From Sabethes cyaneus (taxonomy: Eukaryota; Arthropoda; Insecta; Diptera; Culicidae), in contig NC_071355.1 in the NCBI RefSeq assembly GCF_943734655.1, forward strand, positions 14,612,768-14,676,767: a stretch of 64,000 nucleotides of DNA, in the 5' to 3' direction. Each line of letters begins with the position of its first letter. Position 1 is the stretch's first letter. Below are positions 34,311-46,440 of the stretch, piece after piece. The notes beneath the pieces are model-generated. The model saw only the letters and a list, made by a program, of their open reading frames with translations. It was not told the DNA's origin and made no database searches. The position numbers and the translations under genes were made by a program.

Positions 34311-37300
34311 TTTCTGTCTGTTTGTTCGTCCCGTCTGTCTTTTCCACCTGTCTGTCTATCCCGTTGTCTTACCCGTCTGTATGTCCCGTCTGTCTGTTCG
34401 GTCTGTCTGTTCCGTCTGTCTGTCTGTCCCGTCTGTCTGTCTGTCTGTCCCGTCTGTCTGTCTGTCTGTCCCGTCTGTCTATCTGTCCCGTCTGTCTGTC
34501 TGTCCCGTCTTTCTGTCTGTCCCGTCTGTCTCTCTGTCCCGTCTGTCTGTCTGTCCCGTCTGTCTGTCTGTCTGTCCCGTCTGTCTGTTTGTCCCGCCTG
34601 TCTGTCTGTTCCGTTTGTCTGTCTGTCCCGTCTGTCTGTCTGTCCCGTCTGTCTGTCTATCTGTCCCGTCTGTCTGTCTGTCCCGTCTTTCTGTCTGTCC
34701 CGTCTGTCTGTCTGTCCCGTTTGTCTGTCTGTCCCGTCTGTCTGTCTGTTCCGTCTGTCTGTTTGTCCCGTTTGTCTGTCTGTCCCGTCTGTCTGTCCCG
34801 TCTGTCGGTCTGTTCCGTCTGTCTGTCTGTCTGTCCCGTCTGTCTGTTTGTCCCGTCTGTCTGTCTGTCCCGTTTGTCTGTCTGTCTGTCCCGTTTGTCT
34901 GTCTGTCTGTCCCGTTTGTCTGTCTGTCCCGTCTGTCTATCTGTCCCGTCTGTCTGTCTGTCTGCCTTGTCTGTCTGTCTCGTCTGTCTGTCTGTCCCGT
35001 TGGTCTGTCTGTCCCGTCTGTCTGTCTGTCCCGTCTGTCTATCTGTCCCGTCTGTCCTGTCTGTCTATCTGTCCCGTCTGTCTGTCTGTCCCGTCTTTCT
35101 GTTTGTCCCGTCTTTCTGTCTGTCCCGTCTGTCTGTCTGTCCCGTCTGTCTGTCTGTCCCGTCTGTCTGTTTGTCCCGTCTGTCTGTCCGTCCCGTCTGT
35201 CTGTCTATCTCGTCTGTCTGTCTGTCCCGTCTGTCTGTCTGTCACGTCTGTCTGTCTGTCCCGTCTGTCCCATCTGTCTGTCTGTCCCGTCTGTCTGCCT
35301 GTCCCGTCTGTCTGTCTGTCCCGTCTGTCTGTCTGTCCCGTCTGTCTGTCCGTCCCGTCTGTCTGTCTGTTCCGTCTGTCTGTCTGTTCCGTCTATCTGT
35401 CTGTCCCGTCTGTCTGTCTGTCCTGTCTGTCTGTCTGTCCCGTCTGTCTGTCTGTCCCGTCTGTCTGTCTGTTCCGTCTGTCCCGTCTGTTCCGTCTGTC
35501 TGTCTGTTCCGTCTATCTGTCTGTCCTGTCTGTCTGTCTGTCCCGTCTGTCTGTCTGTCCCGTCTGTCTGTCTGTCTGTCCCGTCTGTCTATCTGTCCCG
35601 TCTGTCCTGTCTGTCTATCTGTCCCGTCTGTCTGTCTGTCCCGTCTTTCTGTCTGTCCCGTCTGTCTGTCTGTCCCGTCTGTCTGTCTGTCCCGTCTGTC
35701 TGTTTGTCCCGTCTGTCTGTCCGTCCCGTCTGTCTGTCTATCTCGTCTGTCTGTCTGTCCCGTCTGTCTGTCTGTCACGTCTGTCTGTCTGTCCCGTCTG
35801 TCCCATCTGTCTGTCTGTCCCGTCTGTCTGCCTGTCCCGTCTGTCTGTCTGTCCCGTCTGTCTGTCTGTCCCGTCTGTCTGTCCGTCCCGTCTGTCTGTC
35901 TGTTCCGTCTGTCTGTCTGTTCCGTCTATCTGTCTGTCCTGTCTGTCTGTCTGTCCCGTCTGTCTGTCTGTTCCGTCTGTCCCGTCTGTCTGTCTGTCTG
36001 TCCCGTCTGTCTGTCTGTCTGTCCCGTCTGTCTGTCTGTCCCGTCTGTCTGTCTGTCCCGTCTGTCTGTCCCGTCTGTCTGTCTGTCCCGTCTGTCTGTC
36101 CGTCCCGTCTGTCTGTCTGTTCCGTCTGTCTGTCTGTTCCGTCTATCTGTCTGTCCTGTCTGTCCCGTCTGTCTGTCTGTCCCGTCTGTCTGTCTGTCCC
36201 GTCTGTCTGTCTGTCCCGTCTGTCTGTCTGTCCCGTCTGTCTGTTTGTCCCGTCTGTCTGTCCGTCCCGTCTGTCTGTCTGTCCCGTCTGTCCCGCCTGT
36301 GTGCCTGTCCCGCCTGTGTGCCTGTCCCGTCTGTCTGTCTGTCCTGTCTGTCTGTCTGTCCCGTCTGTCTGTCTGTCCCGTCTGTCTGTCTGTCCCGTCT
36401 GTCTGTCTGTCCCGTCTGTCTGTTTGTCCCGTCTGTCTGTCCGTCCCGTCTGTCTGTCTGTTCCGTCTGTCTGTCTGTTCCGTCTGTCTGTCTGTCCTGT
36501 CTGTCTGTCTGTCCCGTCTGTCTGTCTGTCCCGTCTGTCTGTCTGTCCCGTCTGTCCCATCTGTCTGTCTGCCCCGTCTGTCTGTCTGTCCCGTCTGTCT
36601 GTCTGTCCCGTCTGTCTGTCTGTCCCGTCTGTCTGTCTGTCCCGTCTGTCTGTCTGTCCCGTCTGTCTGTCCCGTCTGTCTGTCCGTCCCATCTGTCTGT
36701 CTATCTCGTCTGTCTGTCTGTCCCGTCTGTCTGTCTGTCACGTCTGTCTGTCTGTCCCGTCTGTCTGTCCGTCCCGTCTGTCTGTCTGTTCCGTCTGTCT
36801 GTCTGTTCCGTCTATCTGTCTGTCCTGTCTGTCTGTCTGTCCCATCTGTCTGTCTGTCCCGTCTGTCTGTCTGTCCCGTCTGTCTGTCTGTCTGTCCCGT
36901 CTGTCTGTCTGTCCCGTCTATCTGTCTGTCCTGTCTGTCTGTCTGTCCCGTCTGTCTGTCTGTCCCGTCTGCTTGTCTGTCCCGTCTGTCTGTCTGTCCC
37001 GTCTGTCTGTCCGTCCCGTCTGTCTGTCTGTTCCGTCTGTCTGTCTGTTCCGTCTATCTGTCTGTCCTGTCTGTCTGTCTGTCCCGTCTGTCTGTCTGTC
37101 CCGTCTGTCTGTCTGTCCCGTCTGCCTGTCTGTCCCGTCTGTCTGTCTGTCCCGTCTGTCTGTCTGTCCCGTCTGTCTGTCTGTTCCGTCTGTCCCGTCT
37201 GTCTGTCTGTCTGTCCCGTCTGTCCCGTCTGTCTGTCTGTCCCGTCTGTCCTGTCTGTCCTGTCTGTCCCGTCTGTCCCGCCTGTGTGTCTGTCCTGTCT

Positions 37301-37551
37301 GTCTGTCTGTCCCGTCTGTCTGTCTGTCCCGTCTGTCTGTCTGTCCCGTCTGTCTGTCTGTCCTGTCTGTCTGTCTGTCCCGTCTGTCTGTCTGTCCCGT
37401 CTGTCTGTCTGTCCCGTCTGTCTGTCTGTCCCGTCTGTCTGTCCGTCCCGTCTGTCTGTCCCGTCTGTTTGTTTGTCCCGTCTGTCTGTCTGTCCCGTCT
37501 GTCTGTCTGTCCCGTCTGTCTGTCTGTCTGTTCCGTCTGTCTGTCTGTCCC

Positions 37552-37582
<31 letters not shown>

Positions 37583-38436
37583 CCGTCTGTCTGTCTGTCC
37601 AGTCTGTCTGTCTGTCCCGTCTGTCTGTCTGTCCCGTCTGTCTGTCTGTCCCGTCTGTCTGTCTGTCCCGTCTGTCTGTCTGTCCCGTCTGTCTGTCTGT
37701 CCCGTCTGTCTGTCTGTTCCGTCTGTCTGTCTGTCCCGTCTGTCTGTCTGTCCCGTCTGTCTGTCTGTTCCGTCTGTCCCGTCTGTCTGTCTGTCTGTCC
37801 CGTCTGTCCTGTCTGTCCCGTCTGTCCCGCCTGTGTGTCTGTCCTGTCTGTCTGTCTGTCTCGTCTGTCTGTCTGTCCCGTCTGTCTGTCTGTCCTGTCT
37901 GTCTGTCTGTCTGTCCCGTCTGTCTGTCTGTCCCGTCTGTCCCGCCTGTGTGTCTGTCCTGTCTGTCTGTCTGTCCCGTCTGTCTGTCTGTCCTGTCTGT
38001 CTGTCCTGTCTGTCTGTCTGTCCCGTCTGTCTGTTTGTCCCGTCTGTCTGTCTGTCCCGTCTGTCTGTCTGTCCCGTCTGTCTGTCTGTCCTGTCTGTCT
38101 GTCTGTCCCGTCTGTCTGTTTGTCCCGTCTGTCTGTCTGTCCCGTCTGTCTGTCTGTCCCGTCTGTCTGTCTGTACCGTCTGTCTGTCTGTCCCGTCTGT
38201 CTGTCTAGCTCGTCTGTCTGTCTGTCCCGTCTGTATGTCTGTTCCGTCTGTCTGTCTGTCCCGTCTGTCTGTCTGTTCCGTCTGTCTGTCTGTCCCGTCT
38301 GTCTGTCTGTCCCGTCTGTCTGTCTGTCCCGTCTGTCTGTCTGTCCCGTCTGTCTGTCTGTCTGTCCCGTCTGTCTGTCTGTCCCGTCTGTCTGTCTGTC
38401 CCGTATGTCTGTCTGTCCCGTCTGTCTGTCTGTCCC

Positions 38437-38467
<31 letters not shown>

Positions 38468-38616
38468 CCGTCTGTCTGTCTGTCCCGTCTGTACCGCCTG
38501 TCCTGTCTGTCTGTCTGTCCCGTTTGTCTGTCTGTCCCGTCTGTCTGTCTGTCCCGTATGTCTGTCTGTCCCGTCTGTCTGTCTGTCCCGTCTGTCTGTC
38601 TGTCTGTCTGTGTCCG
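34311..38616. repeat. 4.3-kb satellite-like array of 13-bp CTGTCTGTCCCGT units
   Basis: About 330 near-identical units, mostly CTGTCTGTCTGTCCCGT/CTGTCTGTCCCGT, with variants (TTCCGT, CCTGT, CGCCTGTGTG). Because 13 is not a multiple of 3 and the unit has no stop, all three plus frames and long minus frames stay open (up to 1,461 codons); these are not genes. A higher-order repeat is visible: the variant pair CTATCTCGTC ... GTCACGTC occurs at about 35205/35241, 35738/35774 and 36701/36738. The array ends exactly where a Helitron body begins, at the position of that Helitron's own (CTGT)n tract. Confidence 0.95.
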
Positions 38617-38618
38617 TA

Positions 38619-38804
38619 CACACTTAAAAAAAGTACCGAGTTCGGTAAATTATCGTAAATTTTACCGAACTCTGAGCAGCACAACGTTCGGTAAAAAAAT
38701 TTTATGATGCCAAACATTACTAATGATCCGTAAACGTCGATTGGCACCATCGAATTTTATCGAACGTTCGGCTGCTCGGAGTTAGGTAAAAAAAATTAAA
38801 TGTG
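38619..38804. mobile_element. 186-bp TA-target MITE
   Basis: Left end CACACTTAAAAAAAGTACCG, right end complement CACATTTAATTTTTTTTACC. TA flanks at 38617-38618 and 38805-38806. Internal GTTCGGTAAA and complementary words give extra foldback. It sits between the satellite array and the Helitron body. Tc1/mariner-type by the TA target (inference). Confidence 0.7.
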
Positions 38805-39336
38805 TATGTTCCTTATAGAATCCAAAACTACTGAACCGATCGGCATGAAAGTTTGTATGTAGGGATTTTTGGGGCCATGGAAGTTTCTTATGATAGTAAG
38901 AGACCCCTCCCCCACTAAGAGGGGGGGAGGGGAGGGCTGCCATACAAATGAAACACAAATTTCCTCATAACTCTAGAACTAATCATGCAAATGGAACCAA
39001 ATTTGGCATGTGGGTGTTTTTGGAGGCAAATTTTTTTTTCTATGGTGAGTTGAGACCCCTCTCCTATTTAGGCATTATGACCCCTCCCACCTGTAAAAGG
39101 GGGGCTGCCATACAAATGAAATACAAATTTCCTCATAATTCGAGAACTAACCAAGCAAATGGAACCAAATTTGGCATGTGGGGGATTTTAGAGGCATGAA
39201 TTTATTTTATGATGGTTTGAGACCCCACACCCTTGTAGTAGTGGGAGCGGACTCTAACACAAAGGAAACAGAAATTTTTGCGTAACCTAAAAACTAATCG
39301 ATTTCGAAAAATTTTAGACTCTTCAATAAAACATTA

Positions 39337-40432
39337 GGGGGCATCCATAGAGTACGTCACGCTTATAGGGGGGAGGGGGGGTAGACCTAATCGTGACGAT
39401 TTGTGACGTAGGGGGGATGGGGGGTATGAAGTTATGTGACGTCACATGAAAAAAAAATCAAATGGAAAATTTATTCGGGAAATTATAATTTAGCCTTCAT
39501 TTTAAGATACAACTATTGAAGGCTTCTATAAAATTAACGTACTGATAGATTTAAAAAAAAAGAGTTAAATTTTTTGAATGAACACTTTTTTGAACATATA
39601 TGTGTGAACAGGACTCATTTATTCTATGTAGTATGAACTCTCCATTAAGGCTTTACTGAATATGCAGTACACCGCTGAAGAGCTGCTTGAGTACCGTCCT
39701 GCCTAAAAGATTTTTGCAACCGCAAATAGCAGTCGCACAAACTCCTGAAGGGTTACGGGATGCTACCAGAGACCCACGGCAATGTTTTCCCTTGATATTC
39801 GTGCTGAACTCAATCGATGAACAAAAACTCATACCGAAGTTCCACGGCTGCTTTTAAGGTTTTTCGGTATAATTTATACTACCCCTCACTCAAAAGCTCT
39901 CTGAAGGATAGAGTTTAAGCCACTTGCGGATTAAATTTCGCATCTAAGGTAGTGTTGAATGATTACACGATTGAAGAAATACACAAAATGGCAAAGTCCC
40001 TCAGAAAAGTTCTTCCAAGGCGTGTTGCTGCAAGACGTCAGCTGAAAGTCCTGATTCTTTCAACTAGATCAGACGAATTTGAGTAGATGAATGTAAAGGG
40101 CGTAGATATGCGCTAAACATTAATCGACGGCACATCAGCGACTTCTGAAGCATATCCGATTGCAGCAATTGAAGATCATCTTCAAAATCTGTGAATCGAT
40201 GACTTATAAGCTCGAAAATTTTCCTTTTTTTTATTTGCTACAATTCATTTGATAGCTTTAAATAAAAAGGTTGGAATGAATATTTAATTTTTTTGTTGTG
40301 AAGGGGGGGGGATTGCTGTGACGTGACGTACTTTCTCAAGGGGGGTCACGAATGTGTGACGAAATGTGACAAGGGGGAGAGGGGGGGTTGATTTTGGTCA
40401 AAATTTGCGTGACGTACTAAATGGATGTCGCC
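39337..40432. mobile_element. 1.1-kb PIF/Harbinger-like element with TTA duplication
   Basis: Ends GGGGGCATCCATAGAGTACG and the complement GGCGACATCCATTTAGTACG. TTA flanks at 39334-39336 and 40433-40435. Helitron copy 2 shows the empty site (AAAACATTAATC near 57720). The 3-bp TTA target fits PIF/Harbinger. The interior at 39600-40200 has no recognisable protein. Confidence 0.8.
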
Positions 40433-40461
40433 TTAGTAAATAACAAGACCCTCATAAACTA

Positions 40462-40585
40462 GGGTGATTTATATATTTTGGACAGGCGTTACGCGTACTC
40501 TATTTTGGACTTTTACGGCAAAATCAAATGGAAAATGTCCAAAATAGAGTGGACGTAACGCTTGTCCAAAATACACAAATCATCC
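40462..40585. mobile_element. 124-bp near-palindromic TA-target MITE
   Basis: GGGTGATTTATATATTTTGG folds onto its right half (complement GGATGATTTGTGTATTTTGG) almost end to end. TA flanks it (40460-40461 and 40586-40587). Helitron copy 2 reads AAAACTATCTATAGTAAC here, giving the empty site. Confidence 0.85.
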
Positions 40586-40759
40586 TACCTATAGTAACAC
40601 TAGATGACGAGTAACACTAGATGGCGAGACGGCCGCAGCCCACGAATGTTGTCAGCGACCTGCCTTCGGAAGCGCCGGCCACTGCGGGGGGTAACCCGCA
40701 GAACTTATGTACAGCACAGTTTCATTTTTGGCAATACGAAGATTATCGGGTCAGCTAGT

Positions 40760-43030
40760 AATCAATAAAACTAAGAATATGAAAAATATCATACGTACAC
40801 ATTTGTTGGAAAATTGGATATTTTTTTACTAACCGTAAATTCCAGATAATTGTTCGTATTCAAATAAATCGAATTGCAGCATTCAACGTGTTTGCTACTC
40901 TCGACACGTCGAAAATGTTAGTTTTACACTTGCAAATAAAACAAGCGCTCCACTCATCAACCCCGAAATAGTCGTCGTCGGTGTCGCGATGAAAAAACGG
41001 AAAAACATATCGACAGTCCCCAGCGGGATTAAATCAAATCACGATAATGGAAAAGAAATAAAATGATAAAAAATAAAATAATCTCTTTGTGCAAACAATC
41101 TCCATGTGCGGCAAATCTTCATCATGTTTTCATCCGTTTCCGTTCAAATCCGACCAGCACTGCACTGCCTGCCGGGGGGGAGCTGGAGGGACAACAGCAA
41201 GCAGACGGAAACGTGCATATTTGTGGCTGCATAGTGTACCAACGTACAGGAAGGCGGCTTTCGGGTGCTGAGTTCTACGCTAGGCAGGCTCTAACCATTG
41301 GATATAATCCCCTACAGGCCTAGCGCAGGTACTCTCCATTCCCGGCTCGTGCATTGTTTTGTCACTTTTCCATATATTTTCAATCCTTTTGAGTGTTTCC
41401 GGTGTCGGTTTGGAAACCGTCCCGAACCAGAAGAGTTAGAGAAGGTGAGGGAGATTTTGATGCATCGCTCTATACCATTGACAAACTTCATGATGGGTGT
41501 TTATGTGGCTTTGACTATCCTATGATCCACCCGATCATCCTGGTGGCGCTGATGCTAGGCTAGTTAATACAATCGCAATAGGAACACCACTCCGTGTATG
41601 TGAAAGCTTACGTCATAATCTCTTTAGGCTCGCTTTCAAACGTTCCGTTACCGTGGAAAAATTCAGCTGACGATATTGTGATGTGCTTGAATACCTTTCT
41701 TTATAATTCTCCCCCGAGAGTAGGTTGTTTTTTAGAATGTGAATATGCAACCAACCGCTATATCCATTGTGAGCAGCGGCAGCACCCACTTTGTTATTTT
41801 TCCGATGGGAGCTCTCGCTCCTAGATCCATAATGCTGCTGGCAAGCAGTCGAAGAATCCTTTCCCTATCATCTTCAACACGCTCGCATGTGAAAAAGTTC
41901 ATCTAGACCTAATTCCCAGCAGCTGTTGCACACATCCACCGACAGGATTACGATATTCAGTCGAATTTTCCTAGAAAATTACCACCACGAAATGAAAACC
42001 GAAAAACCGAAATTGGATGACTGCTTCTGTTGAAAAAGTTTCTTCTTCTTCGTGTCTACTAAGCATCCGTAAAACGGTCGGATTGGCTCCGAAAGTTGTC
42101 AACAAACCCTCCTAATTCCCGACGATTGTGAGCACACATTTATGCCACACAACCGGTCGGTGCCAGTCGGTGGGTGGTATGCGGTGTGGTTGGTGACACT
42201 GAGTGGCTATGGAAATTGTGAAAAATTAACCGACACCGGGCAACGCGTCAAAAGGTACTGTGGATGGATTTGAATTTCGCTTTTACGATTTAATTTATTC
42301 TCAAGCCTGGGCTTCAGTTCCTATTGCCAAGGTATGGTCGCCCCAAACGGAGTGGTACCTGCTGTTCGAAAATATGATTTAATAAACTTGAAATAATTTT
42401 GTCGTGTATCGTTAAAGTTTAATATATTTTTAAAATTGTAAATTAGTTGAAATTGAATTATAAAACAATTCAGTAAACAAAGTTTGCTAGAAATTCAGCA
42501 CTGTTCAGGATGAACATGCATCACTTATTTCCGTCATTGTCGATTCAAGGCGCGGAACGATGAGACCACCTTGCTCTCGGTCTTCAACTTCAGCTTCTGC
42601 TGCACGTTACGGTCCCTCAGTGCTGTCGGGCGGCTGGAACCAGGCTTCCATTCAACGCTTTCGCCTTTCTCACGGGCGAGGATGTTGTAAATTCCAGATT
42701 GATTCTATTCAGCGGATACGAAGAGCTTCACCATGTCCAACTTCTTCACTACGGGGTGTAGTTGGCAGCACGAACAAAGCATCGAGCGTAGTTATTACAT
42801 GAAAAATAGCTTAAATCAGTCCATTTATCAGTGCATGTGTTATGGCTAGTGCTTCATTGAAATGAAGGCCCTTTTGGCTTCCCTAAAGCTAGTGCCCTTG
42901 GCGGGAACCAGTCTGGCCAATGGAGACCTCCAATGTCCCTTGTCAGGCGAGTTTAAAGTTATTGATTCTTTTTCCACTACTGATCCGTATTCTATTTCCT
43001 GTCCTTTGTCTTCCAACCAGAAATTCAAAA
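40760..43030. other. Unassigned stretch
   Basis: 41050-41830 and 42000-42260 are GC-richer and low-repeat, but no frame has a recognisable product or clear splice pair. 42540-42790 has a broken frame on the minus strand (words such as VKLFVSAE, then RDRNVQQKLKLKTESK) that could be a decayed processed gene copy; I could not identify it. Confidence 0.3.
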
Positions 43031-43350
43031 TCCCTTTGCAAGCGTGTTAACGAACAGCGGAAAGACAACGGCCTTCCTTCGGTCATGTTCTTGGGAAGTG
43101 AAACTGCGAACGCGCAGAAATTCTCCAGTGTATTTAATGACGAAAGGTGAACAAGAGCAGAAAGTTTCGAAGCTGTCCAGTGCATTCCTGATACATAGCA
43201 ATTGTTTGACCTCCTCACCTCCCTATCGACGAAACGATGGTCGAGTCAGCTGCTGCGAAGTTTAAATCCTCTCATTCTACCGGACCGGATGGCATCCGGT
43301 CTATTCTGCTGAAACACTGTATCAACGCCCGGGCTGTTCCGATGAGCCAC
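43030..43350 (+). mobile_element. Jockey-type LINE fragment (linker)
   Basis: Words RKDNGLPSVMFLGSETAN and SVFNDER, then STGPDGI after frame changes, correspond to the segment between endonuclease and RT in Jockey-type LINEs. Broken into several frames. The flanks show no ends. Confidence 0.5.
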
Positions 43351-43739
43351 CTGTGCAGTCCATCAATCGACCAGCTGCCCATAAATGCCTAACAGTCCCA
43401 TCTGACTTATCACCACTACCTGGGAATCATCCTTAAATTAACTGTTCTTTTAATATTTCAAACAAAAAAGTTATGTTTGTTCCCAAGATGTTGAAAAAAA
43501 TATCAAACTATGTCAGTCCAATATAATTCAAATAAATGCATAACAGTCACAGTAGTAAAAAATATATCAATAAGCATCTGTTTTTTTGGAAATGCCTGGA
43601 CCGATTCGACTGCAGCAACCACCAAACGGAAGATTTTATGGCCCAGAAGAGCACTATTGAGGAGAATTTGGATCGGATATACGATTCCAAAGTTATAGTG
43701 GGAACAAGCACTTGAATATACGGGACTTGAACGCTTCTA

Positions 43740-44100
43740 TGTTCTACCTTGAATCACAACAAACCCATCATGTGACATCTATAAATACACGGATTTGCAA
43801 ATCTAGACTATTGGTAGTCGTATAAAGTGTTCAAGACGTCATTGGCCACATCTAGACATGTCCGGGAATGTTCCGGATACTTCTACGGGGATCAGTTTCT
43901 GAATTTAACTAAAATACAACATATCACATCTCTAAGTCGGTACTCGAAATTGCAAAACTAGTTTGAAATAGTTCATTTGTTGTCACATATAGTGTCCAGG
44001 ATCACATTGGCCATACTCGGACACGTTCTGAGAGTGTTCCGGACACACAGGAAAGCGACCAACTTCTGCAGCGTCAAACAAACCCTATCATGCGACCTGA
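43740..44100. repeat. Two diverged tandem units of about 175-185 bp
   Basis: Each unit has CATCAYGYGACMT, then GTGTTCAAGACGTCATTGGCC or GTGTCCAGGATCACATTGGCC, then GTTCCGGA. Aedes genomes contain abundant repeats of this GTTCCGGA style (memory). A hairpin TGCGTTTATTTTTGTTATTC...AAATAAACGCA follows at 44297-44336. Confidence 0.45.
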
Positions 44101-44910
44101 CTATAAACTCAAGATAACAAATTACAATAAAAAGGAGAAAAGGCCAGAAAGAGAATTTAGTCAAAAAGGACATTTTGAACAATTGAATTGAACGAGCACG
44201 TTCATCAAATCGAATTATCAAAACAACAACGACACGTGGTCTTGAAAATACTGCCGAGTCACCGACAACGCAAGGATCAAGGCATGCTGTGACTGTTATG
44301 CGTTTATTTTTGTTATTCAAGCACAAATAAACGCATTGGTAACAGTAACTTCGGCAGTTTTTCTAAGTTTTGGAACAAATTTTAGGTCACTTGTGAACAA
44401 ATTGCTTGTAAAAGTATTCTGTCATGTACATTCAAGTGATTTTATGACGATTAGGACGATTTGGTTCCAAAATCGATTCAATATTAAAGAAAAATTGTTA
44501 TGGCTTCAACAGCGTTTTTCGTAGCGGCACGTTTTTGCAGATGTGACTATCTTCCATTTATGGGCAGAGCAGGTCTCTTAAGAACAGTGTGGAAATCGTC
44601 ATTCACGTTTCCTGTCCATAAAACGGGAATAGGAGAAATTTGAATAACTTTTGGAGTATCTATGCACTAAACTCAATATCAAACTTGTTTGAGTTCGCAT
44701 TCTTCAAGTAGTATATCGAAGATGATCAACACAGTTTTATGCCTAAGCGGTCCACGACATCCAGTGGTACTCTAATTCTCACATCGTGATGCAAAGTTTT
44801 CACGACTGGTCACAGACGGATGTTATGTACACTGATCTATCCGCTGTTTTCTATTCTCGTTTGTCGTGGTAAATAAGGGTTTCGGTATAGTACCTTATCG
44901 GGGTCGAGAC

Positions 44911-45519
44911 CAGGGCTTCGACCGATCCTTTTTTTCTACCGCAGCAACTGGCAGTTTGCTCAGTCAAACGCCGATTGCACGCAGTAGAACGAACGCGTTC
45001 TAAAGCTTTTTAACATTTTGGTTTCGATCAAGTTGCCTTTACCGTTTGGAGCAGCGAATGACTGCAAAACAGTCAAATGGCTGGCAGTCACCACGCTTAC
45101 GAAAAGCAACCGCACAATCGTATGATTCAATACTACAAAAAAAAACAACCACTACATGTGCATGGAAGAAGTCGGTCGGACTCCGTCCAATACAAACGAA
45201 TATTTTGCTTGCGTCGGACCGACGTCCGGGTGACAAACTATTACTGTGAGCAGCCGATTTGGAGACAAAAAGAGAAACGAAAAAATACGTCACCGTATGC
45301 TTCCAGCCAGTTTATATTCTCAAAGCGCAAAGCAAAATGGAAGATTGACTGTTTGCTTTTGCTGAGATGCCACATGAATTGTAAGACGGCAGCAGCGCAA
45401 GCGGTAGATTGACTGGATTCAAAAAACAGTCAAATGATCGTTCAAAAAGCGGAGTTTGAATGCGGAAAGTTCGCATTCACGGCAGTCACATTCAACTTGC
45501 GATTCCTTTTCAAGCCCTG
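44911..45519. mobile_element. 609-bp hAT-like MITE
   Basis: Begins CAGGGCTTCGACCGATCC and ends TTTTCAAGCCCTG. GTCGAGAC duplicates at 44903-44910 and 45520-45527. Frames inside have no recognisable domain. The target resembles that of the element at 23659. Confidence 0.75.
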
Positions 45520-45879
45520 GTCGAGACACCTACATCCCGCTGATGGGTCTGCCATCTTAGGAGATAGACGCTGTTTGAGTCATCCTTCACCTGGAGAACA
45601 GGCGCTCACGTTCACACCTCCTAGCTTAGCTACTCCACTATATATAAGAAGGATTTCTAGGTATGGCCATCGATCGTCATCACTAACTTAGATCTTGGAG
45701 GATGCGCTGGGTAGGGGCTTGAGAAAGTCAGAGTTATATCTGACGGTCCTTTCAAGTAACTCCGCCCAATACATTGCCCTATTTAAAAAAAGGATATCGA
45801 TTCGAGTGTTAAAACTATCAAGACATTACATTGCTCAATTCTGCCGATACGGTGCCTTCCCGTATCCTGTTCTGTAGAC

Positions 45880-46440
45880 TGAGACTGTTAGCGGAGTCTT
45901 TCGTCGGCGAATACCAAGCTGGTTTTCGTGAGGATGCTCTACGACGGATCACATGTTTATCGTGCATCAGTTACTAGATATGTTCCGGGAGTACAACTTG
46001 TAGACTCATAATCTGTTTGTGGACTTTAAGGCAGTGTACGATTCAGTCAAACGAAATGAGTTGTGACAGATAATGCTAGAACATGGTTTTCTGACGAAAC
46101 TAATTACGCTGATTTGTGCGACGCTGGATAGGTCAAAATCATGCGTCAAAATAGCGGATGAGACCTCAGCCACTTTCGTGACTTTGGATGGACTAAAGCA
46201 AGGGGATGCACTTTCTAACCTGCTATTCTACATTTCCTTGGGAGGTGCAATATGAAGAGCAAACGAGGAAAGGAACGAGACTATCATCACCGTGGGAGTC
46301 CAAATGGTGTTGGTTACGAGGTCGAGCTGGATAGGGAACGATATAAAGTAATTGAGAAATTTATATTCCTTGGTACGCTCGTGACCATTGGCGTAGCTAG
46401 GAATATTCCGTTAAAAAACGTTCACAGTGTATGAAATTAT
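45880..46440 (+). mobile_element. LINE reverse transcriptase fragment lacking the catalytic box
   Basis: NLFVDFKAVYDSVKRNEL (about 46010), EHGFLTKLITLICATLDRSK, then LDGLKQGDALSNLLFYISLGGAI (46195-46255). It jumps to DRERYKVIEKFIFLGTLVT, so the FADD region is deleted. Stops are present. A short minus-strand piece of the same family's 3' end (GTATAGAGCCGGGGTGGC) lies at 46597-46640. Confidence 0.7.

Larger units (their letters stand above)
38807..40758 (+). mobile_element. Nonautonomous Helitron, copy 1, with nested elements
   Basis: Starts in TTCCTTATAGAATCCAAAACT, as in the intact copy at 56280, continues with CCTCCCCC/AAGAGGGG minisatellite units, and ends CGGGTCAGCTAG followed by T (40755-40759). 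The terminal TC end is not visible because the satellite array occupies that place. Compared with copy 2 it has fewer internal units and carries insertions at 38619, 39337 and 40462. No Rep/helicase gene. Confidence 0.8.

Noticed and set aside
34293..38750. Open frames of 1,444, 1,461 and 1,275 codons on plus and several hundred codons on minus (Cys/Leu/Ser/Val/Pro and Thr/Asp/Arg/Gln rich).
   Set aside because: They overlap in all frames and arise from a stop-free 13-bp repeat; no codon bias or start context supports a gene.
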